Assembly (NCBI GenBank): GCA_027487555.1 | Contig: JAIYDI010000037.1 | Coordinates: forward strand, 20,927-84,926 | Source: Hyphomicrobiales bacterium | GTDB taxonomy: Bacteria > Pseudomonadota > Alphaproteobacteria > Rhizobiales > Devosiaceae | Direction of reading: 5' to 3' | Length of the DNA: 64,000 nucleotides | Shown here: positions 8,424 to 17,465 of the stretch, in pieces | Position numbering within the stretch: position 1 is the stretch's first letter | Layout: each line of letters opens with the position of its first letter | Notes under the pieces: model-generated | Told to the model about the DNA's origin: nothing | Seen by the model: only the letters and a program-made list of their open reading frames with translations | The model's database searches: none | Translations under genes and position numbers: made by a program

Positions 8424-8593
8424 GTGGTATCCCGTCTCGGTCGGTGCGCGCCGGGGAGGGCGAGTGCGTCCGAACCGCTAGCTGATAAGTGTCGTCGGAG
8501 CGGGCCTTGCGGCGACGTCCATCAAACAGTTTTGCGGCCCAACCGCTCGAAGGCGGGGGCCGCGACGATTGCGTTACCTCGGGGGAGGCCCCG

Positions 8594-9526
8594 TCAGATG
8601 TTCTGCTGATCGCGGCCGAGCGCCCAGCACAGAATGGCCTTCTGCGCGTGCAGGCGGTTCTCGGCCTCATCAAACACTACCGATTGCGGCCCGTCGATGA
8701 CGTCGTCGGTCACCTCGTCGCCGCGATGCGCCGGCAGGCAGTGCATGAACAGCGCGTCCTTGTCGGCAAGTCCCATGAGATGGGAATTGACCTGATAGGG
8801 TTTCAAGGCCCGGCGGCGCTCGGCGGCATCGGTATCGCCCATCGAGACCCAGGTGTCGGTGATGATGAGATCTGCATCCTTCACCGCCTCTTCGGGATCC
8901 TCGATCAGCTTCACGTATTTGCTGGCCTTGCGGATATCGGCGAGGAGATCCTTCTCCGGCGCATATTCCTCGGGCACGGCGATGGTCAGCTCGGCCTCGA
9001 ACAGCTCGGCCGCGTTCACCCAGCTGGCGAGCACGTTGTTGCTGTCGCCGACCCAGGCGACCTTGGCGCCCTTGATCAGGCCGCGATGCTCCTCGAAGGT
9101 CATGACGTCGGCCATCACCTGGCAGGGATGCGCGCGGCGGGTGAGGCCGTTGATCACCGGCACGGTGGCGGCCTCGGCCAGATCGAGCAGATCCTGATGG
9201 GTGAGGATGCGGATCATGATCGCATCGACATAGCGGCTCATCACCTTGGCGGTATCTGAGAGTGTCTCCTCGCGGGACAACTGCATCTCAGCGCCGGTGA
9301 GAAAGATGGTTTCGCCGCCCAGTTGCCGCATGCCGACATCGAAGGACACACGGGTGCGGGTCGACTGGCGCTCGAAGATCATCGCCAGGACTTTGTCCTT
9401 GAGCAGCAGGGGGCGCTCGCCCTGCTTGAGGCGCGCCTTCAGATCGCCGGCGAGGTTGAGCATGCCACGCAGCGTCGACGCGTCGAAGTCATCGAGATTG
9501 AGGAAGTGTCTCGGGGCAGTCGTCAT
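8594..9526 (-). CDS. argF: Ornithine carbamoyltransferase
   Basis: Makes citrulline from ornithine and carbamoyl phosphate in arginine synthesis. The 310 residues contain the carbamoyl-phosphate loop STRTR at 55-59 within [12 protein letters not shown], the motif HPCQVMAD near 140, the ornithine loop SMGDTD and the catalytic HCLPA near 262-266. These residues separate it from aspartate carbamoyltransferase. It follows argD with a 42-bp gap and is presumably co-transcribed. Confidence 0.95.
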   Translation of the reverse strand: MTTAPRHFLNLDDFDASTLRGMLNLAGDLKARLKQGERPLLLKDKVLAMIFERQSTRTRVSFDVGMRQLGGETIFLTGAEMQLSREETLSDTAKVMSRYVDAIMIRILTHQDLLDLAEAATVPVINGLTRRAHPCQVMADVMTFEEHRGLIKGAKVAWVGDSNNVLASWVNAAELFEAELTIAVPEEYAPEKDLLADIRKASKYVKLIEDPEEAVKDADLIITDTWVSMGDTDAAERRRALKPYQVNSHLMGLADKDALFMHCLPAHRGDEVTDDVIDGPQSVVFDEAENRLHAQKAILCWALGRDQQNI

Positions 9527-9568
9527 TGGCCCTCTCCTTTTGGGTCGGGGTCTCTTGTGGGGGAAGGC

Positions 9569-10768
9569 TCAGGCCGATCTGGCCTGAGCGGAAGGTTCAG
9601 CGTCCATGGCTTCGAAGGCCGCGGCGATCTTGCCGACGGCTTCCTCGATATCAGCCTCGGTGATGACGAGCGGCGGCAGGAGGCGCAGCACGTTGTCGCC
9701 GGCGGACTGGGCCAGCATGTGCTGATCGTTGCGGAGGCGGAGCACGAAATCCTTCACAGGGGTAGCAAGCTTGATGCCGGCGAGGAGGCCCTTGCCGCGC
9801 AACTCTACGACATGGTGCGGGAAGCGCTGCTGCAATTGCTGCAGGTGCCAGGCGAGGCGCTGGCCCATGCGGTCGACCTCATCGAGGAAGCCCGGCGCCA
9901 TGAGGCGATCGAGCACGGCATTGCCGATGGCGCAGGCGAGCGGGTTGCCGCCATAGGTGGAGCCATGGGTGCCTGGCACCATGGATTTGGCGACTTCGGC
10001 CGTGGCAAGGCAGGCCCCGAGCGGGAAGCCCGCGCCGATGCCCTTGGCGACGGCCATGATATCAGGCGTGATGCCGCTCCACTCATGGGCAAAGAAGCGC
10101 CCGGTACGGCCATAGCCGCACTGCACTTCGTCGAGGATGAGAAGCAGGCCGTGCTTGTCGCAGAGGGCGCGCAGGCCGCGCATGAACTCGACCGGCATGG
10201 CGGAGACGCCGCCTTCGCCCTGCACGGGTTCGATGAGGATGCCGCAGGTCTTGTCGGAAATCAGCGCTTCCACCGCGGCAAGGTCGCCCGGCGCGGTGTG
10301 CACGAACCCTTCGAGCGCGGGCCCGAAGCCTTCGAGATAGGATGGATTGCCGCCCGCCGCGATGGCGCCGAGCGTGCGGCCATGGAAGGAGCCGGTGAAG
10401 GCGATGATCTCGTAGCGGTCGGGCTGGCCGTTGGCGAAGAAATGGTGCCGCGCCGTCTTGATGGCGCACTCGATGGCCTCGGTGCCCGAATTGGTGAAGA
10501 AGCACGCATCGGCGAAGGTGTTGTCCACCAGCCGCTGCCCAAGCTTCTCCTGCTCGGGAATGGTGAAGACATTGGAGGTGTGCCACACGCGCTCGGCGGC
10601 GGCCTTGAGGGCATTGACGACATACTCGTCGCCATGGCCAAGCGCGTTCACCGCGATACCCGAGTGGAAATCGAGATAGGGCGTGCCGTCCTGGCTGAAC
10701 AATCGCACGCCCTTGCCCCGCTCGAATGCGAGCTCGGACCTGGCATACGTACCATACAGCGCGGACAT
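9569..10768 (-). CDS. argD: Acetylornithine aminotransferase
   Basis: PLP-dependent class III aminotransferase that forms N-acetylornithine from the semialdehyde in arginine synthesis, possibly also acting on succinyldiaminopimelate. The 399 residues contain NSGTEAIECAIKTAR near 93-107, the cofactor aspartate in LILDEVQCGYGRTG (D213) and the Schiff-base lysine K242 in AVAKGIGAGFPLG. GGNPLACA is also conserved. It is the first gene of argD-argF-hslO. A candidate promoter and a hairpin with a T-rich tail lie in its leader. Confidence 0.93.
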   Translation of the reverse strand: MSALYGTYARSELAFERGKGVRLFSQDGTPYLDFHSGIAVNALGHGDEYVVNALKAAAERVWHTSNVFTIPEQEKLGQRLVDNTFADACFFTNSGTEAIECAIKTARHHFFANGQPDRYEIIAFTGSFHGRTLGAIAAGGNPSYLEGFGPALEGFVHTAPGDLAAVEALISDKTCGILIEPVQGEGGVSAMPVEFMRGLRALCDKHGLLLILDEVQCGYGRTGRFFAHEWSGITPDIMAVAKGIGAGFPLGACLATAEVAKSMVPGTHGSTYGGNPLACAIGNAVLDRLMAPGFLDEVDRMGQRLAWHLQQLQQRFPHHVVELRGKGLLAGIKLATPVKDFVLRLRNDQHMLAQSAGDNVLRLLPPLVITEADIEEAVGKIAAAFEAMDAEPSAQARSA

Positions 10769-10807
10769 GACGACTTACCCCTTTCCCGGGAGTGTTGCAA
10801 AAGACCC

Positions 10808-10845
10808 ACAAAAACCAAAAACGCGCTGCGGTTTTGCGGCGCGTT
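10808..10845 (-). terminator. Hairpin with T-rich tail in the argD leader (attenuator-like)
   Basis: Read on the minus strand, AACGCGC (10845-10839) pairs with GCGCGTT (10826-10820) and is followed by TTTTGGTTTTTG. This looks like an intrinsic terminator, but it sits between a candidate promoter and argD rather than after a gene. I see no arginine-rich leader peptide. It could be an attenuator or a 5' stabilising structure. Confidence 0.5.
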
Positions 10846-10855
10846 GCAGGGTATG

Positions 10856-10884
10856 GATATGCCTTTAACACCTCGGAAAGTCAA
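10856..10884 (-). promoter_or_regulatory. Candidate argD promoter
   Basis: On the minus strand TTGACT (10884-10879) and CATATC (10861-10856) are separated by 17 bases. Transcription would start near 10849, placing the leader hairpin at the very 5' end of the mRNA. Confidence 0.45.
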
Positions 10885-10909
10885 CGGATCGGGGGCAAGT
10901 GACTGATTT

Positions 10910-11124
10910 GACTCATTGCTTCAGAGTGGTTGGAAAGCTTTTCCCGGCCCGGGGTTTTCCCCGTGTAAAACCGGGCTGACTCTTGATCCCGATTCCGCGG
11001 GCCGTGTAGTATCAAGGCGTTGGGACACGATATCTCGTGTGGCGGACCCACTAGTCCTACGATGCGTTGTGTATCAGGCGGTTACCATGCGGGTAACGGT
11101 CCGGGATTGGAGTCCGTCTGACTC
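10910..11124. promoter_or_regulatory. GANTC methylation-site cluster upstream of gcrA
   Basis: Within the 380-bp argD-gcrA gap are five GANTC sites at 10910, 10978, 10991, 11110 and 11120, the last two within 15 bases. About one per 256 bp is expected by chance. GANTC is the CcrM methylation site, and GcrA acts at methylated GANTC promoters, so autoregulation through the cell cycle is a natural inference. An inverted repeat GTTACC - 5 bases - GGTAAC lies at 11081-11097. I see no coding sequence in the gap. Confidence 0.6.
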
Positions 11125-11148
11125 TTGACTGTGGGAGCTGTCGAATTG

Positions 11149-11763
11149 ATGGGCTGGACTGAAGAACGTGTCGAGCTGCTCAAGAAGCTTTGGCTTGAAG
11201 GGCTGAGCGCCAGCCAGATTGCCGGTGTGTTGGGCGAAGGCGTGACCCGCAATGCCGTGATCGGCAAGGTGCACCGCCTGAAGCTGTCCGGACGCGCCAA
11301 GCCCGCCAGCGCCGCGCCGCGTGTGCGCGCCACGCCGCGGACCGCGCCGCGCCGCATCTCGACCTCGACGACCTCCGCGCCGCGCCCCTCCATGGGTGTC
11401 GGTGCCGGCAGCCCGGGGCTGTCCGCCGGATCGTCGGTGATGAAGAGCCGGACGATGCCGTCGGGCGCCGGTGCGACGATGAGCGCCGGTGGCGGCGGCA
11501 TGGTGCAGGGTGCGACCGCGCTGAAGATTTCCGAGGAATTCGCGGTGGCCACCGAGGCCCTGCCGCAGGTGCAGGAGCTGTTCATCCCCAAGGATCGCCG
11601 TCTCAACCTGCTGCAGCTCAACGAGCAGACCTGCAAGTGGCCGATAGGCGACCCGTTGACGCCGGACTTCTACTTCTGCGGGCAGCACTCGGAAGAGGGT
11701 AAGCCCTATTGCGAGTTCCACTCGCGCCGGGCCTACCACCAGATCGACAAGAAGAAGCGCTGA
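11149..11763 (+). CDS. gcrA: GcrA cell cycle regulator
   Basis: Alphaproteobacterial sigma-70 cofactor that activates promoters carrying CcrM-methylated GANTC sites. The 204 residues begin with the hallmark DNA-binding domain: MGWTEERVELLKKLW, LSASQIAGVLGEG and TRNAVIGKVHRLKLSGRAK. A low-complexity Ala/Arg/Ser/Gly linker follows, and the C-terminal sigma-interacting domain has CKWPIGDPLTPDFYFCG and YCEFHSRRAY. The ATG at 11149 was chosen over an in-frame TTG at 11125 because family members start at MGWT. GGAG lies 12 bases upstream. Confidence 0.96.
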   Translation: MGWTEERVELLKKLWLEGLSASQIAGVLGEGVTRNAVIGKVHRLKLSGRAKPASAAPRVRATPRTAPRRISTSTTSAPRPSMGVGAGSPGLSAGSSVMKSRTMPSGAGATMSAGGGGMVQGATALKISEEFAVATEALPQVQELFIPKDRRLNLLQLNEQTCKWPIGDPLTPDFYFCGQHSEEGKPYCEFHSRRAYHQIDKKKR

Positions 11764-11799
11764 GGCGGTTTGCCTCGCGTCAGAGTGCCTCTGCACAAA

Positions 11800-11831
11800 G
11801 GCCCGGGATCGCTCCCGGGCCGTGTTGTTTC
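11800..11831 (+). terminator. Terminator after gcrA
   Basis: GGCCCGGGA (11800-11808) and TCCCGGGCC (11813-11821) form a 9-bp stem with a TCGC loop, followed by GTGTTGTTT. The T tract is interrupted but present. It could also serve the converging VOC gene. Confidence 0.75.
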
Positions 11832-11843
11832 TGGCGTGGCTGT

Positions 11844-12266
11844 TCACGGCAGGGCTTCGCCAGCATAGAGCGCGGCAAACGCGCCCTTGGGCGGTATCGG
11901 CGTGATGATGTCGATGAGTACGCCGTTGGGGTCGGCCGTGATGAAATGCCGCTGGCCGAAATCCTCATCGCGCAGCTGCAGCAGCATCGGCAGGCCAGCC
12001 GCGCTGAGGCGTGCATGTTCCGCATCGACATCGACCACCTCGAAATTGATGAGGAGGCCGCCGGCTCGGCCGCGCGCGGAGGCGGGGATGGTCGCGTGGT
12101 CGCCCTGTAGGATCGCGAGGTTCACGCTCGGGTCCGTGGCGGATTGCAGGTGGACATACCAGTCAGCCGAAAAGAGCGGTGTCATGCCGAAATGCGTGAC
12201 GTAGAAGCGAGCCGTGCCCGTGACGTCATCGGTCATCAGTACGGGATAGTAGCTGGTGATCTTCAT
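11844..12266 (-). CDS. VOC (glyoxalase/bleomycin resistance) family protein
   Basis: A 140-residue single-domain vicinal oxygen chelate protein: [28 protein letters not shown] at the start, then the second module [32 protein letters not shown]. Such proteins bind metals or small hydrophobic molecules; the substrate cannot be told here. The ATG at 12266 has AGAGG at good spacing; ATG 12281 is an alternative. It is divergent from the TetR gene, and an inverted repeat lies in the shared 67-bp region, so the TetR protein probably represses it. Confidence 0.8.
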   Translation of the reverse strand: MKITSYYPVLMTDDVTGTARFYVTHFGMTPLFSADWYVHLQSATDPSVNLAILQGDHATIPASARGRAGGLLINFEVVDVDAEHARLSAAGLPMLLQLRDEDFGQRHFITADPNGVLIDIITPIPPKGAFAALYAGEALP

Positions 12267-12287
12267 GCTTGCCTCTTGCATCAAAAA

Positions 12288-12302
12288 CAGACATACTGTC
12301 TG
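12288..12302. promoter_or_regulatory. Candidate TetR operator between the VOC and TetR genes
   Basis: A perfect inverted repeat, CAGACA - TAC - TGTCTG, in the divergent intergenic region. A second imperfect repeat, CATAC ... GTATG at 12319-12336, overlaps the TetR start. The position is typical of a local TetR repressor controlling itself and its neighbour. Confidence 0.6.
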
Positions 12303-12333
12303 CATGTTAAGGCGTAACATACAGGCTGCACGT

Positions 12334-12930
12334 ATGCAACAGAGGCGGAGCAATATTGCCCGGAGTCTGGCGACCACGACGAGCCTGCTTGAGGTGGCAC
12401 GGCGGCTGTTCGTCGAGTGCGGCTATGCGGAAACCGGCACACCCGACCTCGTGGCCGGCGCTGGCCTGACCCGCGGCGCGCTGTACCACCATTATGCCGA
12501 CAAGCGCGCGCTGTTCCGGGCGGTCGTCGAGGCGGAAAGTCGCGCCGTTGCCGCAGACGTTGAAAGGGCGGCACCCGGCGGCGCGGACCAGATGCGCGAC
12601 CTCGCCGTCGGGGGCGAGGCCTATCTCGATGCGATGGCCGTGCCGGGACGGGTGCGCCTGCTGCTGATCGAGGCGCCTGCCGTGCTTGGAGCGGCGGAAA
12701 CGGCGGCGATCGACCAGGCCCATTCCGGCAGGACTCTGCGTGAAGGCATAGAGGCCGCCCAGGCCAGCGGGGCAATGCTGCCGCTGCCCATCGATGCCCT
12801 GACCACCATCCTCGGCGCGGCCTATGACCGCGCGGCACTGGCGATCTCAGAGGGCGCGGCATCGCGCTCCGACTGCAGCGCTGCGCTCGACGCGCTACTG
12901 GTCGGGCTCGGCGCGCGCCCACGGGGTTAA
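12334..12930 (+). CDS. TetR family transcriptional regulator
   Basis: The roughly 198-residue protein has an N-terminal TetR helix-turn-helix: [42 protein letters not shown]. The C-terminal ligand domain has no recognised specificity, though its [14 protein letters not shown] segment resembles the TetR_C_33 group of AcrR-like regulators. The ATG at 12334 has CAGG at a fair distance; ATG 12304 would put the start against the operator and lacks a ribosome site. It probably regulates the divergent VOC gene. Confidence 0.82.
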   Translation: MQQRRSNIARSLATTTSLLEVARRLFVECGYAETGTPDLVAGAGLTRGALYHHYADKRALFRAVVEAESRAVAADVERAAPGGADQMRDLAVGGEAYLDAMAVPGRVRLLLIEAPAVLGAAETAAIDQAHSGRTLREGIEAAQASGAMLPLPIDALTTILGAAYDRAALAISEGAASRSDCSAALDALLVGLGARPRG

Positions 12931-12990
12931 GGTCTCGCCCCGCGCAGCACGCAAGCCGCAGGATCGGCGGCTGCGTGCATCGACCCGGTT

Positions 12991-13797
12991 CTACGCCTCT
13001 ACCGCAATGGTTGCCGTAGCGACAAAGCCCTCGGTGACGCTGCCGGTGACCTTGGGTGTCATCATGGTGAGCTGATCGGCATTGGCGCGGGAGAAGACGT
13101 TGTCGGTCGTGAGGGTCAGTTCGGCGAGGTTGCGCGGGCTATCGGTGTAACCTGCGGTTGCGTAGACCAGCTCGCACACATCCTGGGGAAGCGCCAGCTG
13201 CGAGGTCAGCAGCGCGTTCTTGTGGTCGGTCGCCGACGCCTGGTCGCGATAGACTTCGAAGTGGATATGCGGCCAGCGGCCGCGATAACAGCCGGGGAAG
13301 ATGGTGGTGAAACTGACCATGCCGTCGTCGCCCGCCACCTGCACGCCGCGCAGGAAATTCTCCTCGGGCAGGGTATAGAGCGAGTAGAGGCCGTCGTCGG
13401 TGCAGTGCCAGATATAGATGGTGGCGCCGGGAAGCGCCGCGCAATCCTTGCCGAAATCGGCGAGCTTAAGTGTCACCGTGAGGGTGATGCCTTCGGCCGT
13501 GCCGGTAGAGGTGCCGAAGCTCGCACGGATATCGGAACGGATGACGCCGCTCTCGGCGAGGATATTGCTGGTGCCACCGGGCGCGGTGTTGGTGCCGTCG
13601 GCAGGGTAGGGGCCATTGGTGGTTTCGGCATCGACGAGACAAAGCTCCGCGGCCTGTGCGAGGCCCGGCATGGTGCCGGCGAGCGCAACGAGGGTGCCGG
13701 TGCCAAGAACGGTGAGGAGGCTGCGCCGGCGAAGACGCTGCTGCGCCAGCGCTTCGAGGTCGAATTCAAGACCGTGTCTGTGATCGTCGTGGTGCAT
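12991..13797 (-). CDS. Secreted intradiol ring-cleavage dioxygenase family protein
   Basis: Non-heme Fe(III) dioxygenase fold, 268 residues, of the extracytoplasmic branch. A twin-arginine-type signal, RRRSLLTVLGTGTLVALAG ending AQA near residue 50, suggests Tat export. The iron ligands can be placed: tyrosines in IYIWHCTDDGLYSLY and CYRGRWP, and histidines in WPHIHFEVY. A histidine-rich N-terminus (MHHDDHRHG) precedes the signal. GAGGAG 6 bases upstream fixes the ATG at 13797. The substrate is unknown; a catechol-like compound is the general expectation. It follows phoB on the same strand but is probably separate. Confidence 0.85.
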   Translation of the reverse strand: MHHDDHRHGLEFDLEALAQQRLRRRSLLTVLGTGTLVALAGTMPGLAQAAELCLVDAETTNGPYPADGTNTAPGGTSNILAESGVIRSDIRASFGTSTGTAEGITLTVTLKLADFGKDCAALPGATIYIWHCTDDGLYSLYTLPEENFLRGVQVAGDDGMVSFTTIFPGCYRGRWPHIHFEVYRDQASATDHKNALLTSQLALPQDVCELVYATAGYTDSPRNLAELTLTTDNVFSRANADQLTMMTPKVTGSVTEGFVATATIAVEA

Positions 13798-13886
13798 CTG
13801 CCGCTCCTCGTGTTTGCTGCCTGCTTCATCTAGGCAGATACACAAGGCGCGGCAAATTAAGTTACGGTCACATCATTACCGCGCTG

Positions 13887-14588
13887 TCACGTCGCGGCGG
13901 CGAAGCGCTCGTCGAATGCATAGCCGGCGCCGCGCACGGTGCGGATCGGGTCGGCGGCGCGGTTGCGGTTGATGGCCTTGCGCAGGCGTCCGACATGCAC
14001 GTCGACGGTACGCTCGTCGACATAGACATCGTTGCCCCAGACGCCATCGAGCAACTGCTCGCGCGAATAGACCCGGCCGGGATGCCGCATCAGGTATTCG
14101 AGCAGGCGGTACTCGGTGGGGCCGAGATGCACTTCGCGGCCGGCACGGCGGACGCGGTGGCTGGTGCGATCGAGCTCGAGGTCGCCTGCCTTCAGCACCG
14201 AGGTGACGAGCTGCGGGCTCGAGCGGCGGAGCAGCGCGTTGACGCGCGCCACCAGCTCCGGCACCGAGAACGGCTTGACAACGTAATCATCCGCGCCTGT
14301 CGCAAGGCCGCGCACGCGCTCGGCTTCCTCGCCGCGGGCGGTGATCATGATGATCGGCACGCGGGCGGTTTCCTCGCGCGAGCGCCAGCGGCGGCACAGC
14401 TCGATGCCGGAGAGGCCGGGCAGCATCCAGTCCAGCAGGATCAGATCGGGCACGGTCTGCTGGATCTGCTCGATGGCCTCGTCGCCCGAGCTTGCGCCGA
14501 GGACGCGAAAGCCCTCGGCCTCGAGGTTGTAGCGCAAGAGCAGCGCCACATCCTCTTCATCCTCGACGATCAGGATGGTGGCTGCCAT
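13887..14588 (-). CDS. phoB: Phosphate regulon response regulator PhoB
   Basis: OmpR/PhoB-type regulator of 233 residues. The receiver domain has acidic pocket E9-D10, phosphoacceptor D53 in LILLDWMLPG, and lysine in DDYVVKPFS. The winged-helix domain has PTEYRLLEYLMRHPGRVYSREQLL, DVYVDERTVDVHVGRLRKAI and the final RTVRGAGYAF. The ATG at 14588 was chosen because the upstream frame overlaps phoU. It is the last gene of phoR-pstSCAB-phoU-phoB. Once phosphorylated by PhoR it should bind the PHO boxes described here. Confidence 0.95.
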   Translation of the reverse strand: MAATILIVEDEEDVALLLRYNLEAEGFRVLGASSGDEAIEQIQQTVPDLILLDWMLPGLSGIELCRRWRSREETARVPIIMITARGEEAERVRGLATGADDYVVKPFSVPELVARVNALLRRSSPQLVTSVLKAGDLELDRTSHRVRRAGREVHLGPTEYRLLEYLMRHPGRVYSREQLLDGVWGNDVYVDERTVDVHVGRLRKAINRNRAADPIRTVRGAGYAFDERFAAAT

Positions 14589-14599
14589 CAGGCCCTCCC

Positions 14600-15298
14600 T
14601 CAGCGGGGCGCCCGCTGCTGAGCGTCGGCGCTCAGATGCAGGCCGGTTTCGAGATAATAGGCCGCCTCGGCGATGTTGGTGGCATGGTCGCCGACGCGCT
14701 CTAGGCTCTTGGCGCAGAACAGCAGGTGCGTGCACTGCGTGATGTTGCGCGGGTCTTCCATCATGTAGGTGAGGAGCTCGCGGAACAGCGAGGTGTGGAG
14801 CGCATCCACCTCGTTGTCGCGGTTGCACACGGCAATGGCCGCCTTGCCATCGCGGGCGAGATAGGCGTCGATGCCGGCCTTGAGCTGCTCGGCAACCAGG
14901 TCGGTCATGTGGCGCATGCCGGTATAGAATTTCGGTGCGAGGCCAAGATTCTCGATCTGCTGGGTGCGCTTGGCGAGCTGCTTGGCCATATCGCCGGTGC
15001 GCTCGAGATCGTTCGCCACCTGGATGGCGGTGACGACCATGCGCAGATCGGCGGCCATGGGCTGGCGGCGCGCGATGATCGACACGGCAGCATCGTTGAT
15101 GCGCTGCTGCATGTCGTCGATGCGCTTGTCATAATCACGCACGGTCTGCGCGAGGGTCAGATCGAGCTTCAGCAGCGCATTGGCGCTTTCGGTGATGGCC
15201 TGCTCGACCATGCCGGCCATTTCGGAAATGGCCTTGTTGAGGCCGGTGAGTTCGTCCTCGTAGGAGGAGACGATATGCTCGTTCAGGGAAGTGGGCAT
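14600..15298 (-). CDS. phoU: Phosphate signalling regulator PhoU
   Basis: A 232-residue all-helical protein made of two PhoU repeats (about 15-100 and 120-210). Metal-binding-type motifs include ETxxD-like DKRIDDMQQRIND and a second-repeat CNRDNEVDALH. PhoU links the Pst transporter to PhoR and keeps the regulon off when phosphate is plentiful. It lies 11 bases upstream of phoB and 19 bases downstream of pstB. Confidence 0.95.
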   Translation of the reverse strand: MPTSLNEHIVSSYEDELTGLNKAISEMAGMVEQAITESANALLKLDLTLAQTVRDYDKRIDDMQQRINDAAVSIIARRQPMAADLRMVVTAIQVANDLERTGDMAKQLAKRTQQIENLGLAPKFYTGMRHMTDLVAEQLKAGIDAYLARDGKAAIAVCNRDNEVDALHTSLFRELLTYMMEDPRNITQCTHLLFCAKSLERVGDHATNIAEAAYYLETGLHLSADAQQRAPR

Positions 15299-15317
15299 CT
15301 TGTCGGTCCTCCGTCAC

Positions 15318-16121
15318 TCAGCCGATGCGGCCGGTGATGTAATCCTGGGTCTGCTTGTTCTTCGGATTGGTGAAGATGTCCTCGGTCTTGCCTTCCTCGA
15401 TGAGCTTGCCGAGGTGGAAGAACGCTGTCTTCTGGCTGACGCGGGCCGCCTGCTGCATCGAGTGGGTGACGATGACGATGGTGAAGTTTTCGCGCAGCTC
15501 GTCGATCAGCTCCTCGATGACCGCGGTGGCGATCGGGTCGAGGGCGGAGCAGGGCTCGTCCATCAGCAGCACTTCGGGCCGCGTCGCGATGGCACGGGCG
15601 ATGCAGAGGCGCTGCTGCTGGCCGCCAGAGAGGCCGGTGCCGGGCTCGTTGAGGCGATCCTTCACCTCGTTCCACAGGCCGGCGCGGCGCAACGAGGAAT
15701 GCACGATCTCATCGGTGTCGGACTTGGTGCGGGCGAGGCCGTGAATGCGCGGGCCGTAGGCGACGTTCTCGTAAATGGATTTCGGGAACGGATTGGGCTT
15801 CTGGAACACCATGCCGACGCGGGCGCGCAGTTCGACGACGTCGATCGAGGGATCGTAGATATCATCGGTGTCGAGGCTGATCTTGCCGGTGACGCGGCAG
15901 CCGTCGATGGTGTCGTTCATGCGGTTGAGCGAGCGCAGGAAGGTTGACTTGCCGCAGCCCGAGGGGCCGATCAGCGAGGTCACCGAGTACTGCTCGACCT
16001 TGAGGTCGACGTCGAAGAGGGCCTGCTTGGCACCGTAGAAGACGCAGACCTTGTCGCCCGTCATCTTGGGAGGGGCGTTGCGGGGCGCGGAAGCCTGGGA
16101 CGAAGCGATATCGAGGGACAT
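15318..16121 (-). CDS. pstB: Phosphate ABC transporter ATPase PstB
   Basis: ATP-binding subunit of the high-affinity phosphate importer, 267 residues. Walker [11 protein letters not shown]-loop [11 protein letters not shown], signature [14 protein letters not shown], Walker [14 protein letters not shown] and the histidine switch VTHSMQQA are all intact. The [13 protein letters not shown] opening is the usual PstB start. It lies 24 bases downstream of pstA within the pst operon. Confidence 0.97.
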   Translation of the reverse strand: MSLDIASSQASAPRNAPPKMTGDKVCVFYGAKQALFDVDLKVEQYSVTSLIGPSGCGKSTFLRSLNRMNDTIDGCRVTGKISLDTDDIYDPSIDVVELRARVGMVFQKPNPFPKSIYENVAYGPRIHGLARTKSDTDEIVHSSLRRAGLWNEVKDRLNEPGTGLSGGQQQRLCIARAIATRPEVLLMDEPCSALDPIATAVIEELIDELRENFTIVIVTHSMQQAARVSQKTAFFHLGKLIEEGKTEDIFTNPKNKQTQDYITGRIG

Positions 16122-16145
16122 GGGCTTTGATTCCGATCGGATGGC

Positions 16146-17465
16146 TTACCAGCGGCGCTCGAAGCGACGGCGGAGCACGATGGCGGTGATGTTCATGATG
16201 GCGAGGAAGACAAGCAGCACGATGATGGCGCCGGAGGTGCGCTCGACAAAGGCACGCTCGGCCTCGTTGGTCCACATGAAGATCTGCACGGGGAGCGCGG
16301 TAGCGGGCTGCAGCGGATTCTGCGGCATGTCGGCGACAAAGGCGACCATGCCGATGAGCAGCAGCGGTGCCGTTTCGCCGAGGGCGCGGGCGAGGCCGAT
16401 GATGGTACCGGTGAGGATGCCGGGCACGGCCAGGGGCAGGACGTGATCAAAAACCATCTGCGTCTTCGAGGCGCCGACGCCGAGCGCGGCGGTGCGGATC
16501 GAGGGCGGCACCGAGCGCAGGGCAGCACGGGTGGCGATGATGATGGTGGGCAGCGTCATCAGGGACAGCACCAGACCGCCGACGATGGGCGCCGAGCGCG
16601 GCATGCCGAAGAAGTTTATGAAGACCGCGAGTCCGAGCAGACCGAAGACGATGGAGGGCACGGCCGCGAGGTTGTTGATGTTCACCTCGATCAGGTCGGT
16701 GAAGCGGTTCTTCCTGGCGAATTCCTCAAGGTAGATCGAGGCGGCGACGCCGATGGGCAGCGACACGATCAGCACCACGAGCATCATGAAGAGCGAGCCG
16801 ATGAGCGCGACCCCGAGCCCGGCGGATTCCGGGCGGCTGGAGGCGCCGAAGGTGAGGAGGCCCCAGTTGAAGGGCATCGAGACGGCGCCCTTCTCCTTCA
16901 GCTGGTTGAGGAGTTCGAGCTGCTTGTCCGAGACCTTGCGATTGGCCTCGGCCACGGAGAGATCGATCTGGCCCTTGTTGGCGCTGTCGATATCGCCCGA
17001 GGCGAGCAAGGTGACCGTTCGGGTCTGACCGACGATCGAGGGATCGGCCTGGACAATCTCGCGCAACTGCACGCGGGAGCTGTCGGACACCAGGTCGCCG
17101 GCCGCCTTCATGGCGGCCTTGTCCGTTGGGTCGATGCCGAGGAAGGCGGCAACGGCGTTGCGCGCCACCAAGGGGTAGTTCGCCGCGCGCAGCTTCAGCG
17201 GATCAGTGGCGCGCTCGTTATTCTTGTCGATGATCTGTTCCGAGAACTCCACCGGCACCGTGATCGAGGTCTGCACAAAGGCCGTGTAGCCTTTCGAGAT
17301 GATCGAAACGAACAGGATGATGAGGAAGGCGAGGCCGATCACGATGGCGGTAATGCCATAGAAGCGGAAGCGGGCTTCGGAGGCGTGGCGGCGCTTGAGG
17401 CCGAAATCGCGGCGCTGGGCAGCAGGGGCGGCCATGGCGCTCGGGGCGAGGGCGCTGTCGGTCAT
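16146..17465 (-). CDS. pstA: Phosphate ABC transporter permease PstA
   Basis: Inner membrane subunit of the phosphate importer. At 439 residues it is longer than enterobacterial PstA (about 295), because a periplasmic N-terminal extension lies between the first helix (about 35-55) and the permease domain. This matches the DUF3333 extension known in alphaproteobacteria. The permease core has the coupling loop LRSVPPSIRTAALGVGASKTQ and six helices. Its ATG overlaps the pstC stop by four bases, so the two are translationally coupled. Confidence 0.94.
   Translation of the reverse strand: MTDSALAPSAMAAPAAQRRDFGLKRRHASEARFRFYGITAIVIGLAFLIILFVSIISKGYTAFVQTSITVPVEFSEQIIDKNNERATDPLKLRAANYPLVARNAVAAFLGIDPTDKAAMKAAGDLVSDSSRVQLREIVQADPSIVGQTRTVTLLASGDIDSANKGQIDLSVAEANRKVSDKQLELLNQLKEKGAVSMPFNWGLLTFGASSRPESAGLGVALIGSLFMMLVVLIVSLPIGVAASIYLEEFARKNRFTDLIEVNINNLAAVPSIVFGLLGLAVFINFFGMPRSAPIVGGLVLSLMTLPTIIIATRAALRSVPPSIRTAALGVGASKTQMVFDHVLPLAVPGILTGTIIGLARALGETAPLLLIGMVAFVADMPQNPLQPATALPVQIFMWTNEAERAFVERTSGAIIVLLVFLAIMNITAIVLRRRFERRW

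Noticed and set aside
13818..13838. Inverted repeat CTGCCT ... AGGCAG between phoB and the dioxygenase gene
   Set aside because: Short arms, no T tract, and it overlaps the dioxygenase leader; no basis for a function.
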